A DNA stretch of 64,000 nucleotides from Cryptomeria japonica (taxonomy: Eukaryota > Streptophyta > Pinopsida > Cupressales > Cupressaceae), in NCBI RefSeq assembly GCF_030272615.1, contig NC_081410.1:145442349-145506348 (forward strand), in the 5' to 3' direction. Made by a program: the position numbers and the translations under genes. The notes beneath the pieces were generated by a model that was given only the letters and a program-made list of their open reading frames with translations, had not been told where the DNA came from and did not search any database. Below are positions 33,380 to 45,217 of the stretch, in pieces; within the stretch, counting starts at the first letter, position 1; each line of letters begins with the position of its first letter.

Positions 33380-36300
33380 ATGGAAGCAAAATCATCATCT
33401 ATTCCTATTTTTGTTGCAAACCCAGCTGTAGTAGAGGTCAAGGACCGCCTTGGGCCATTTTTCAAGCAGTATTCACATGTGGCTACCTTGGAAGATTCGG
33501 TTGGAGCATTTTCTCACGTTCCTAAGGGAGTTGTCTATGTAGAGGATGTTAGGGCATATATTCATTGTCACATCAAGGACTTAGGAAATTCAGAAATTAA
33601 GGGCATGTACATGAGTGAGCTGATGAGAGAATCTAGAAAGATCAAACCAACATACAAACATATTGAAGACCTAGGGTTTACCGACATTCTAGATATTCTA
33701 GAATTTGAGGATGAGATAATCAGATATGTTCCAAGCAGAGTACATGGGGAATTTATATGGTTAAAAAGACCTTACAAAATCACCAAGAAAGCCATCCAGG
33801 CAATCACTGGTTTACCATCGGTTGGACAACATCCAGACAAGAAGGTTTCAAATGATTTTGTGAGAAAGATCACTAGTGCAACATCTAACAAAGATCAATG
33901 AAAGTGAGCACTATCACTGACACAGATGTCAAAGTTGGTAGCATGATCATCGGGTATAAGGTAACTCAGTCAAATCGACTGAATTTTATTTCCAATTCAT
34001 GAATTTTGGTTGCATACAAAATGATGAGAGAGAATGTAAAATTAGATCTATGTGGTTGGAAGCTAGATGAGCTGTTAATAAATCTAGGGAAGATTAAGGG
34101 TGAAAAGAAGGGTACATTCGGGTAGGACAACTTGATAGTTTGCTTGATGTTATATTTCATGAATGATACACCCAGTTCTGGTAAGAGGCAATGGGCTTTT
34201 GACATCCCGATAGGGAGACAATTGAAACAGTCAATGTCTGCTTTAGGAAGTCAGAGAGCTGATAAGGTATGGGGGCATTTTAAAGCATTCCAAAAATCTA
34301 TGAGCTCTAGGATAAGGGTACCTAAGAATATTGTAAAAAAATAGTCAACAAACATATGCTTCATGGTAAAGAAGGATGAGACACTCATGGAAGCAGTTAA
34401 GCCCCGAAAGATTTGGGCTATGAGGTGGATACATAGATTCTTGATGCCTTGCAAAAATGTTGATTGATGCACCAATTGATGAGGCAGAGAAACCCTATGG
34501 TACTGCACAACAGAAAACTCAAGAGGTTGAAATAGAGTTCAACCAGAAGAAAAGAGAGAAGTGGGAAGGTAAAGCAACCAAATTTGTGCATAAGGTCTCA
34601 AAGGACATCAAAGCACTAATTGATGTTGTCTCGAAGAAAGGTAGAAAGAGGAAGGATCTTGAAGTTCATATTGAGCTTGTTCCTGCAAAATCAGAATCTA
34701 AGGATAACACACCATTGGCATTTAAGAGGGTTGTTAGGAAGAAACCAGAGGAAACAAAGGCAGAAGCTAAGAAGAAACCGGTTAGGAAGGTTACAATCAA
34801 AATACCAGCACAAAAGCAAGCACCAAAAGCTACACCTATAGCTGCATCCGGTACTGAAAAGAGGAAGAAGAAGAGTGACATCGACTTAGAAATTAAATCT
34901 GGTAATGTGACTATCATACCACCTAAAACTTGTGCAGAATTAGTAGATGAAATCACTAAAGATGGCATGTTGAATAATGTTCAATTTTATTATGAACACT
35001 TAGAGGATGATGAACAAAGAGAGGTAGAGGAAGCAGTCCTATTATACTTGGATATTTATAAGAAATCTTTAATAGAAATAGAAAATCAAATATCAACTAA
35101 GTTGTATAACATGTTAGATGCTAGAAGATTGTCAACTATGCAAGAGGATAAACACATTAAAATTCAAGAGCTATTATCTATCTGTGTTACTATTTCTCCA
35201 AATGAAATGGAAAAGACAATTGAGGTGGTAGATAGAAAAATTTTCAATAGCAAACATAGGATAACTAGTTTGATGCTAGGAAGAGTAAATGAAATAATAA
35301 AGGAGACTCAAAAAGCATGGGTTAAATTTATTGGAGAAAACAGATGATTCTTTACTTCACCAGAAACCAAGACAAACACATTAGATACCCCAGTTGAAGA
35401 AAAAGGAAAGGGGTTATCGGTACTTCACCCTTAGTTTTGAAAAATATTAAGATAGTTGAAATTGAGCCCCCGGTAAAAACAAATGTATAGACAAATATTG
35501 AGATATCGGTTAATACAGAGAGTGAACAAGCTAATATTGTACAAGATACTAATATTGAGGATAATTATCCTCCGAATACAAATGTACAGGTTGAGGTTAT
35601 TGTACCTACAGAGGAATCGGCAGTTACATAGACTACACCAAGTAGCAAAGCCACCGGTGCAAGTGAGGAGGTTATAAAGGATAAATCTTCAGGAGAAGGC
35701 AGGGGAATCCGACAAGGAACCGGTTGCTAGTCCATCATTATTGTTAATTAACACTTCACATGTAGAAAATAAAAACATCACAAAGATGAGTCCCACTGGA
35801 CCGATGATGATGGCAACACAAAAACTAATGAAGGAGGGATCCACAGATAAAGCAATTATAGATCAATGAATCATTGTTTTACACAGACTTATCCCCGAGT
35901 GTAAGATTGAAAATGAAGTGATCCCATCCAGAAAGCTTAAGGTAATCACTAAGCATATTTCAAAGGATTTTCAATCCTTTCAGCAAATCTCAAATCGACA
36001 AGCACTAGAAAGATTTACTCAGGATAAGAGAGTTACATTTGATCAGGTAATTGAAACTAAGAAGAAAAAGATTGAGGAGAAGTTGATCCTAATAGAAAAT
36101 TCTTTGAAGAAATGTACAAATATATATAGGACCGTATGTTGTAACACTGAAATACTTACAGCTAATGTGGATAAAAATATAAAAGAGATTAAGGAGAAAA
36201 TTGCAAATATAGCTAACTTTTTTGATGGATTGATTTCATTGACTACATCAATTGATGGTCAAATTTTGATTTTGGAGAACCAAATTTATGTTCTTGAGAA

Positions 36301-36565
36301 GGAAAGAGATAAGATAATTAGAAGAGCCAAAAGTCTGAGAGGCTTGGTGAGTCCTCGGTTGGATTCACCTAGTGTACACAAGAAAGAATGCATGGATATG
36401 GTGGGAAAGCCCACACCGGTAGAGGTAAATGAGAAAGGGTCTTTTGCACATTTATTGAGTGGACTTGTATCTATTTCCAACACATTAAAAACTAGTTGGG
36501 ATACTTATCTTGAGTTATTGGAGAAGGCTTATCCAGAAATTTTGAAGTTGGTTAAGCTCCGGTAA
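33380..36565 (+). pseudogene. Second LARD-1 ORF, unrecognised protein in the place of pol
   Basis: About 1,060 codons from ATG 33380 to TAA 36563-36565, in three or four pieces because of shifts near 33900, 34445, 35420 and 35695. I do not recognise it. Visible parts: an N-terminal globular-looking region (33380-34450) with VHGEFIWLKRPYKITKKA and ITGLP; a basic Lys/Pro/Ala-rich linker (34640-34880) with runs that could be nuclear signals; a helical region (34920-35340); a Thr/Glu-rich linker (35360-35860); and a C-terminal region (35918-36565) with heptad-like Ile/Leu spacing, probably coiled coil. No protease, integrase, RT or RNase H motif is present. It could be a structural or regulatory protein of the element or a captured host sequence. 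Confidence 0.72.
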
Positions 36566-36835
36566 GACATTTTGGGATATTCATTGTACAGATCTTTTTC
36601 TTTGACATTCCTTTCAAAAAATTTGATGGCATTGATGTCAAAGGGGGAGTAGTATAGATGTGAAAAAGAATAAAAGGAGTTGTAAATATTAGGGGGAGTT
36701 ATGGAGTCATGGAGTTTTGGAGATATGGAGTATTTTGAATATTCATCTCAGGGGGAGAAGGGCAGGATGAAACTGGCAGATGAAACCTTGACCATTTTTC
36801 AAATGATTTTTTCCATCAATGCCAAAGGGGGAGAT
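36566..36835 (+). promoter_or_regulatory. LARD-1 3' non-coding region with two polypurine tracts
   Basis: Upstream tract AAAGGGGGAGTAG at 36640-36652, preceded by GGCATTG at 36628-36634. LTR-proximal tract AAAGGGGGAGA at 36824-36834, preceded by CAATGCC at 36817-36823. A further GGGGGAG run occurs near 36690. The arrangement copies that of Cop-1 and Cop-2. Confidence 0.82.
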
Positions 36836-37778
36836 TGTTGGAAATTGACACTCAATTGGTTGGTTTCACTATGTTGTCATTGATGGAACATGGTATTGTG
36901 TTCTAGCTTCATGTTTTGGTTTTATGGTATACCGGAAGGCACTTCACAGATACTACACCGACATTGGCACCGGCATGACATAAGGATTTCTTTGGTCATC
37001 GGCAATGCAGGCCGACACAGTTTAGTAAAGGTTATTGGTATTGGAGGTTGACATATCTTGGATCTAGCATCAAAAATTGATTTTAATGTTTATGCATTTT
37101 ATGTTATCTAGCCGACATGTAAATTGATATTGTATATATCTTTGTAAGATGACATAAGGCATGTAAATTTGTATAGGGTATATAGGACAGTTTGATAGAT
37201 CATTTTGATATATAGAAGAGACGTGAGATAGGAGATTATGGATATGCGAATGTAATATGATGTGAAATAGTTCACAAAGATTATGTATGTGAGGAAATTA
37301 TTGTAAGCATTATTCAGTAAAGGGTTTAGGGATTAAGATTGGAACAGACAGAGCTTAAACTGGAACTATATTCTAGCATAGAAGATGTTATCCTAGCAGT
37401 TCACACTTCTGCATATTGTAGTTTGGAATTTTATGTAGTTAGTGAGCCTCCTTTTGTGATTGAGCAGTGTGCTTTAGGCTATAAGCCTTCGTGCAAGTGC
37501 AGGCCCCTCATATTTTGTAATATCTCTTCATATGACGAGTGGATTGATATTGTGGGTCACAAATTCCATCATGGTTTTTCCTCTTTGAGGTTTTCCATGT
37601 ATAAATTTGTGTGTTATGATTCTCATTTATGTGATTGGCTTATTGTTTGCTTTACTTCTTCCAATTTTGTATGTACCGGTATACCGGTTGGCGTATGCAT
37701 GTTTTAATAAGGCTAAAACTTATCATTCTAGTATAACACTGATTCACACCCTCCTCTTAGTGTTATTGGTTTCCAACA
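36836..37778 (+). repeat. LARD-1 3' LTR
   Basis: TGTTGGAAATTGACAC to TTTCCAACA, 943 bases, right after the polypurine tract. Its C run near the end is short compared with the 5' LTR, so that tract has changed length since insertion. Confidence 0.92.
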
Positions 37779-37783
37779 AAATC
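37779..37783. repeat. Right target-site duplication of LARD-1 (AAATC)
   Basis: Pairs with GAATC at 30881-30885. Confidence 0.75.
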
Positions 37784-38660
37784 GGTGTATCGATTGGAGT
37801 CTTCCTTGTAGATACCGAAGTTGACTAATATTCTTTGGTTGTCGCATTTTTAATATAGCTCTAACTTTTGTTGGATTTCCTTCAATTCTTCTTTGTGAGA
37901 TAATGTATCCAAGGAGTTTCCCAGAGGTCACCCCAAAGGCACACTTCTTGGGATTTAATCTAACTTTATATTTTTTTAGATGTTCAAAAACCACAGATGG
38001 GATATCAAGGTGGGTTTATCTTGTTATTGAATTTCTTAGGATATCGTCAACATAATATTCTACAATGACATCTGATAGATCATGATAGATGGTTGTCATT
38101 GCTCTTTGATATGTAGCACCCATGTTCTTCAATCCAAAGGACATAACATTCCAACAAAAGGTACCCCAAGGACAAGTAAATGTTGTTTTATGTTGGTATT
38201 TGGGTGCTATTTTGGTTTGATTATACCCGGATAATCCATCCATAAAAGATAGCATTGCATGACCAGCTATAAGATGCACTATCAAATCAATGTTCGGTAG
38301 CGAGAAATAATCTTTAGGGAAAGCCTTATTGATGTCTCTGAAATATGTACATATTCTGATACTGCAATCTAGTTCACTGATAGGTAGCAAGTTAGAAATC
38401 CACTCAGGGTAATCAATCGATCAAATGAATCCAACATCCAATAATTTCTCTAGCTCTATCTTGACTAATAGTGCTACCTGTGGATGCATCTTTCTCAATT
38501 TATGTTTTACATGTTTATCTCCTAGAGTAACTATCAAATGATGCATTACTAGATCAGGGTCCAATCCAGGCATATCCACATATGACCATGTAAAGTTGAT
38601 TTGTTGTTCTATAAAAAAACTTATGAACTTTGGTCTTTCTTTTTCTGTCAAAGACTATGC
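37784..38660 (-). pseudogene. Reverse transcriptase of Gyp-D
   Basis: Minus-strand Tat-like RT. From its start: FTWSYVDMPGLDPDLVMHH (near 38560), RKMHPQVALLVK, then, after a stop near 38420, the FRDINKAFPKDYFSLPNID block, SFMDGLSGYNQ, SFGLKNMGATYQRA and the active site YVDD, intact at 38043-38054. The thumb with LNPKKCAFGVTSGKLLGY continues to the LARD-1 insertion at 37784. It continues as RNase H at 30885. Shifts near 38010 and 38420. Confidence 0.88.
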
Positions 38661-39927
38661 TAAGAAGATGTTGTGTGGAACTTCCTTTGTGCCAATATTT
38701 GTCATGATAGTTTCCTCCACTAGCATTGACGATTTCTCTTCATATGATGTTGTAGGGAGAGTGTCAAATCATCCATCCTCAGGCACGTTGAGAGGTTTTC
38801 ACCTTCGGATATGTCCTGTATTTTTCCTTTTTTAGGGTCAAACAACACCACAATATGGTTTTCTCCATTAGACCCACGATTTATTTTTATTTTTATACTT
38901 TTGCGACTATAATGTTTGGTGTTCTCTCCAAGATATGCCGCACTATAGAGTTCTATGAAATATCCTGCTTTGTGGTCCCCAAGAGGAAGATCATTTATTA
39001 TGCCAATGTAGTCAATGAAGGCCTCATCATTTTGGAAGGTGTCTAGTTGTGGAGGCCCTTGTTGGTCCCAATCAATGAGTTGTGGATGAACAAGGGGAAG
39101 ACCATCAGTGTTTTCAAATTTAATGAGAGTAAGAGTAAAGACGCAAGAGTCTTTGGGTATTTCAATGCAATCATCGGGGTCATCACTAGAACTCTCCTCA
39201 TTATCCTTCATTGTAGACGAATCCAAATCGACATCACTAGAGGGACAATTAGCAACGAGAGTTTTCAATCTTCACAGTTTTGACCTAGAACCTTGAGATG
39301 TTGAGGGTTCGAGATCCAAAAATGTTTTTATCCATGGTTCTCCACTATGTTTCTTTTTCTTGAGATGTAGGCTCTGATAGAGTTACTTGACCAACTCTGA
39401 ATTTTTTGTTAAACTCTTCTTCTTCCATGGGTTCACCTGGTTCTCTGAATATTTCAATGAGCTCATAATCACTGGATGAATTATCTAAACCCCAATCCCA
39501 TTTGTTAGAGTCTATGGAATATCGTTTCTCTTGTTGGTCAGTAGAATTTGTGATTTGTAATGCTTCTTTAGGATTGTGAGTACCTAATCTAAAGGGTATG
39601 AATCCAAGTCCTTTGGAGCATTGATTCTTAAATGTTCAATTTGGTTGCAATGGTTCAACAATTCCTTTCTTTTGCAACCCAAGAGGACCTTTACCATGAC
39701 ATCCAAATTTTTGTAAGAACTTAAAGCCTTTGCCATACTTCTCACATGGTATTTTGATTTGATCTTGTGTAGATTCTTCTTAAGGTTCTTTATAAAGTAT
39801 TTTGTAAAGATATTCTTCTTCCATCTTACCCCATTTTTGGAATATGGTGGGATCCCATTTTATAGTAATAGCAGATACTTTTTTAGAAGGATGTGGTTGT
39901 CCATAATCGTTAGGAGAATCTAGTATT
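38661..39927 (-). pseudogene. PRO-RT linker of Gyp-D with G-patch-like segment
   Basis: Reading from 39927 down: a Lys/Gly-rich YGKGFKFLQKFGCHGKGPLG segment (about 39760-39680), which resembles a G-patch; an acidic region; then 39268-38720 with LDTFQNDEAFIDY, LGDHKAGYFIEL and LFDPKKGK, the same conserved linker as in copies A and C. The 5' side is cut by Cop-3. The protease expected upstream is missing. Confidence 0.7.
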
Positions 39928-41070
39928 TCCTCGACTTCTTTTCACAATGACAAGAACAAGTCTCTCATCATACAAGCCTGCAACCTTTTGCAATCCAACA
40001 TCAACATCTCCAACTGTCTTTCAGACATTAAAACATCTCTGTGCAAAAATGGTTTGTTTCAATTACTAACTATCAAACTTCCTTAGATTATTAATAACAT
40101 GGTGTGTTATTCATTGTCGATTCAGCTTTCTCTGAGTCGCTCCAGTTTCTACAAATCATCCACAAACAACTCAGCAAGTCGATATTCACATTCGATCATG
40201 GTCCCCACCTTAATCACTTTTGGCTTAGTTTATCAGCAAATTCACTTTGACTCTACACCAATTAGCTTGCACTACCTCTCAGGAACCATTGTTCATCATG
40301 CGAGGTAATGAGGAGAGAAAGTTTCCTTGCTTCCTTGTTATCTTGCAGCATCACCATACGATCATTGTATACCACATGAGATAATAGGAATAATCTTCTC
40401 TTCGTCCTTTGTCCTTATCCTACACACTCTCTTAATGAACCCTTAGAGTTACACGGGATAGAGGGGAAGACAACTTCCTTGCTTTCTCTTATCCCACCCA
40501 ATACTATTTGATCGATGTTCATCATGCGGGATAATGGGAAGAATATTCCCTACACACATGTCTTTACCTCGCACTCCACCTTTGTTCATTAGACAACCCA
40601 TGCAGGGTAGCCAGAAAGACACACACCACCCCTCTTTAGTTATCCTGCATGCTTCCTTATCGATCTCTTAAAGCCATGCAAGGTAATGGTAAAGACTAAA
40701 GTTGTCCACCATCTTTTATCCCACAAGCCTTCTTTCTTGACCATTAGAGTCACATGAGATAGAAGGGGGGGAAGACTAAGTCTCCTACCTTTCTCGTGAC
40801 CCTTATTCAATGTGCCTTGTTGAGTTGTAGGGTAAAATAGGAAAGGCTAAGTTTCCTTTCCCCGCTATCCCGTAGCGCTCTGCACATTTCGCTTCTACTA
40901 GTGGTTGTATAATAGGAAGGTTGTCAAACTGATTTATCAATAACACGAAGTTCATTCTATTGCCTTCAATTAATAACACAAAATTTATTAACACTGAACT
41001 GTTGATTTAGAAACCAAAAGCCATATGTTTGATATTTCAAGCAGTAAGTTTGAGACACCCTTTCTCAACA
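39928..41070 (-). repeat. Cop-3 3' LTR, truncated
   Basis: Aligns with 45570-46714. Starts (minus strand) TGTTGAGAAAGG at 41070 after AAGTGGGAGAA. Homology to the other LTR ends near 39928, so the terminal 350 bases (present at 45218-45568) have been lost together with part of Gyp-D. Confidence 0.85.
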
Positions 41071-41640
41071 TTCTCCCACTTGACAAAGAACTTATTGGTA
41101 TCTCCAGAATACTTAGAGACTAATGAGAAACATGGGCTTCAAGGCCCATAGAGTTTACACACCATTTGAACTTAGTTGTGATCACAAGTTTTATCAATGC
41201 ATCTACAACATTCTTTAGAGTATCCACCTTTTCTAGATTAACCTTTCCATCTTCCACCATGTCACGAACAAAGTGATACTTTACATCAACATGTTTCATC
41301 CTAGCATGAAAAAGTGGGATTTTTCACCAAAGAAATTGCACTTTGACTATCACAACAGATAGTAATCTATCATGAATTGAACCTTATATCAGAACACAAA
41401 TGCTTAAGAAAAACAACCCCTTAACAGGCTTGAGTTGCTTCTATGTACTCTGCCTCTATAGTGGAAAAAGTGACTACAGTTTGTCGCTTGCTCATCCAAC
41501 AGATTGCACCACCATTCAACATGAATACATATCCACTGGTGGACCTTCTATTGTCAATGTCCCCTGCCTAATCAAAATCCACATATACCCTGAATGCTAA
41601 TAGCCCTTTGTGATCCAACAAAATTTCCATGATAACACAG
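41071..41640 (-). pseudogene. RNase H and 3' region of Cop-3
   Basis: Strongly decayed. The [20 protein letters not shown]-type block and a TIEAEYIEA-type block are readable near 41535-41450 if shifts are allowed; the end of the element follows with a polypurine tract AAGTGGGAGAA at 41071-41081. No single frame exceeds about 60 codons. Confidence 0.65.
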
Positions 41641-42760
41641 AGCATACTAAGAAGTACCTCTCAAATATCTAAACACTCTCTTCACGACATCCCAATGCGG
41701 TCTTCCCAATTTTTCCATAAACCAGCTTAATACTCCCACTCCTTTGGAAATGTCTGGACTTGTATAGACCATTGCATACATTAGACTACCAACTACACTT
41801 GTGTAGGGTACCTTGGCCAGATCCTCCATCTCAGAATAATATTTTGGACAATCTCCAATACAAATTTCCATTCCCTACAATACTGGAACAACTAACTGCT
41901 TGCAATCTATCATATTAAATCTCTTAAGGACAGTACTAATGCACTTGCTCTGACTAAACCAAAGCTTTCTATTTTTCCTCCCTACTGATTCCCATCCCCA
42001 GAGTATACCTTGTTGCACCTAATTCTTTCATTTAAAAACATTCAAATAGCTAAGCTTTTAAATCAAAAATCATTCCCTTATCATTCCCAATGAATAACAT
42101 GTCATCCACATACAGAGAAATGATAAGCAACTGATCATTCTCAGTCTTATAATACACATAATGACCAGATTTTGATCCTACAAATCCCAAAGACAACACA
42201 AAAGTGTCAAACTTCTGGTACCACATTCTAGGTGATTGTTTTAAACCATAAACAGAATTTTTCAACTTGAAAATCAAGGATTATTTACCTTTTGCAACAA
42301 AGTGCTCAGGTTGGGACATATAAATCTCTTCCTCCAAGTCACCATGAAGGAAAGTTATCTTCACATCCACCTTCTTGATCTCAAAATCATACATTGCTAC
42401 AAGCGACAAGAGAAAGTTGATAGACATCAACTTCACTACAAGAGAAAATATTTCTCCATAATCAATTCCCTCAACTTGGGAATAACCCCTCGCAACCAAT
42501 CTAGCTTTATACTTTTCCACACTGCCATCTAGATTGATTTTCCTCTTAAATACCCATTTGTAGCCATTTTTTTTCCTACCATCAGGCAAGGGCACTAGAT
42601 CCTACATTTCATTCTTCTTTAATGAAGTCATTTCATCATTCATGGCCTTCAACTTGGAATCTAAATCGGGCATTTGTATTGCCTCTTTCACCGTCCTAGG
42701 CTCATCAATGTTAGTAATCAAAGCATAGGCACAATTAAAATCTAACATTGAGAAACCATA
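41641..42760 (-). pseudogene. Reverse transcriptase (Cop-3)
   Basis: Minus-strand copia RT: LVPLPDGRKKNGYKWVFKRK, ARLVARGYSQVEGIDY, KKVDVKITFLHGDLEEEIYM, then LKNSVYGLKQSPRMWYQKF and the active site YVDD, intact at 42101-42112. The thumb contains PYTSVVGSLMYAMVYTSPDI (near 41800) and the FRYLRGT block. A stop near 42280 and a shift near 41880 interrupt. Confidence 0.87.
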
Positions 42761-43860
42761 CCTATCAGGTTGTCTTTTCTCTCATGTGGACCTCCTCAAC
42801 TACTGAGGTGGAGGTTCTTATTCTTCTTCTTGATCAAAACTATCAGAGCTTCTAGATCTCTCCTCACTTTTAGGTACACTTGGAGTTTGAAGTTCCTCCT
42901 TTTCTGGAGTTAGAGGAATTTCAACTTCTGCTTCCTCTTTCTCTATCTTTTCATATTGCAGATCAACTGAGGTAGTCTTCAACTCACGGAAGATTACACT
43001 CCTTTACAAGACCTTCTTAGTTATAGTATTCCAAAGCTTGTATCCTTTCACACCCAATCCATAGCCAATGAAGATACACTTAACATCTTTTTTATCCAAC
43101 TTTGATTTATTTATATCATGCACATATTCATATGCCTCATAGCCAAAGACACGAACATGTCTTAGATGAGGCTTCTTTTCAGACTACACTTCCATAGGTG
43201 TCTTTTCAACCAATGCTGAAGTGGGAGATCTATTTTGTAAATAATATGTTGTAGATATAGCCTCAACCTAGAACTTCTTCTCCAGACCACCACTACTCAA
43301 CATGCTTCTCGCCTTTTCCATCAATGTTTTATTCAACCTTTGAGCAACTCCATTTTTTTGTGGAGTGTAAGGTGTAGTCTTATGCCTTTTAATTCGATGG
43401 TCTTTGCAAAATTGATCAAATTTTGTGGAACAGAACTCACCTCCATTATCAGTCCTTAGACACTTGTTTGTCCTAATAGTTTGATTTTCAACCAAGGTTT
43501 TGAATTCCTTAAACCGACTAAACACTTTTGACTTGTTTTTCAGAAAATACACAAATGTTCTTCTCGAATAATCGTCTATAAAAGAAACGTAATACTTAGA
43601 ATTTGATAACGAAGGAACATTAACTAGACTAAATACATCATAGTGAATATAATCCAACAAACCAGATGATTTATGAGGACTAGAATAAAATGAAACATGG
43701 TGTTGTTTTCCATAGATACAGTGTTCACAAAATTCCAATTCAAAGTTACAATCATCAAGCCTTTCAATGAGGTTTTTATTTTTTAGAGCTTGTAAGCCCT
43801 TTTCTCCTATGTGACTGAGTCTATGATGCGAAATCATTATTTTTCAGCAGGAAGTTTAAC
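42761..43860 (-). pseudogene. Integrase (Cop-3)
   Basis: Reading from 43837: HRLSHIGEKGL and CEHCIYGK (zinc region), FIDDYSRRTFVYFLK (Asp), LRTDNGGEF (Asp) and the block NGVAQRLNKT, in which the catalytic Glu of NGVAER is Gln. The C-terminal RVFGYEAYEYVHD and CIFIGYGLGVKGYKLW blocks follow at 43150-43030, then an acidic linker. Stops near 43270 and 43190. Confidence 0.87.
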
Positions 43861-45126
43861 CTCCATTGAACTTGCAATGTTCTTCTTTCAGGCAGCCTTG
43901 TCTGACTTTCTAGAAGCACCATTACATTGAACAGATTGTGCATCTAGCTTGAACATAGTACCAATCTATGCACCCTTAACTAGCACTATGGAGCCTCTAG
44001 TCATCTTACAGCCACCACTTGAGAATAAAACTTGTACACCAACATCATTTATCTTACTAACAAAAAGAAAGTTTTGAGGCAGACCCGGTATGTGCATTAC
44101 ACCATCAATTCCTTTAGTTCTTCCATCTGAAAACCGAATTCTAAATCTTCCTCAGCCAAAGATTTCAAGTGATGAATCACTAGCTAGGTAAAACTTTCCA
44201 CCATCATATTCCTCATACTTTGAGAACCATTCTCTATGAGATGTAATGTGGAAAGATGCACCTAAAACGATCAACCAGATATTGTCAATTGTCTGAGTTT
44301 CTAAGGCAACAATGAAGGCATCTTCATCATTGTGAGAATATTTGATATCAAAAGAGTTCTTCTTTTTCTCCTCTTTGCAATCATTTTCAATATGGCTAGT
44401 CTACCCATAATTCCATCATTTTACCTTGGACTTCTTCCCAGGAGACTTTGATCTCTCCTTCGATTTAGACTTGGACTTCTTGTCCTTCTGTCTACCTTTT
44501 TCCTTCGATCTACCTTGAATAGCAAGGGCCTCCTTGGCCATTTCATAAGACTTCCTTCATGCCTCTTCTGAAACCAATGAAGCAACCACATCTCCCATTT
44601 TGAAAGTAGTAGTTGTACTCCCAATAGCCATCACTCGATGGTCCCATGTGTCCAGCAAGGACCACAATAGAAGCATACAATGATCCTCATCCTCAATATT
44701 TACTCCCACAAAAGTTAACTGTGCAATGATCATTTTGAATGCATTTGGGTGGTCTTCCATAGATGAACCTTTTCTCATTTTCAATGAGTATAACTTCTTC
44801 CTCAAGAACAACTTATTTACTAGAGCTTTTCCCTGATAAATATCACCAAGTTTCTTCCACAAAGAAATTGTTGTCTTCTCTCCATGAACATTCAAGAGAA
44901 CTAAATTTTCTAGGCATAATTTGATCATCCCTTTGGCCTTCCTATCTACAAGGTTCCAATCCTCTTGTGTCATGCCTGATGGTTTTGCTCCAAAAAGTGC
45001 AACCCAGTGGTCTTTGTCCACCAATAGGTCTTCCATATTGAGTTTTCCTAACTCGTAGTTGTTATCATTGAATTTATCAATGTCCACTCTTCCCAATATG
45101 CTCCCCATCTCAATCTGTAATTTCAC
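43861..45126 (-). pseudogene. Gag and protease remnant (Cop-3)
   Basis: Gag starts at ATG 45126 with VDIDKFNDNNYELGKLNMEDLL-type sequence and continues through the LVLLNVHGEKTTISLWKKL and LKMRKGSSMEDH blocks, the copia gag pattern. A Lys/Ser-rich stretch follows (44520-44410). The zinc knuckle is not intact; a GHIE-type remnant is near 44395. The protease box near 44285 reads LGASFHIT where Asp-Ser-Gly is usual, so its catalytic Asp is gone. Several TAG codons. Start choice: first ATG downstream of the primer site. Confidence 0.82.
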
Positions 45127-45203
45127 ACAATCTACTGCAAAACTCCCACTACAGAATTAACACAAAAACCCATCCTACCCACAAGGATAACACAATGGGC
45201 CAG

Positions 45204-45215
45204 GCTCTAATACCA
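45204..45215 (-). promoter_or_regulatory. Primer binding site of Cop-3
   Basis: Minus strand TGGTATTAGAGC, one C-to-T change from the tRNA-iMet site TGGTATCAGAGC, two bases from the LTR end. Confidence 0.85.
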
Positions 45216-45217
45216 CT

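Larger units (their letters stand above)
30886..37778 (+). mobile_element. LARD-1: large non-autonomous LTR element with two unusual ORFs
   Basis: Complete element of 6.9 kb: 5' LTR 30886-31836, tRNA-Met primer site, gag-like ORF with four zinc knuckles, a second ORF of about 1,060 codons, two polypurine tracts, 3' LTR 36836-37778 and a near-perfect 5-bp target duplication. No protease, integrase, RT or RNase H motif is seen in any frame. Its ends resemble those of the copia elements here. It sits inside Gyp-D in opposite orientation. Confidence 0.88.
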
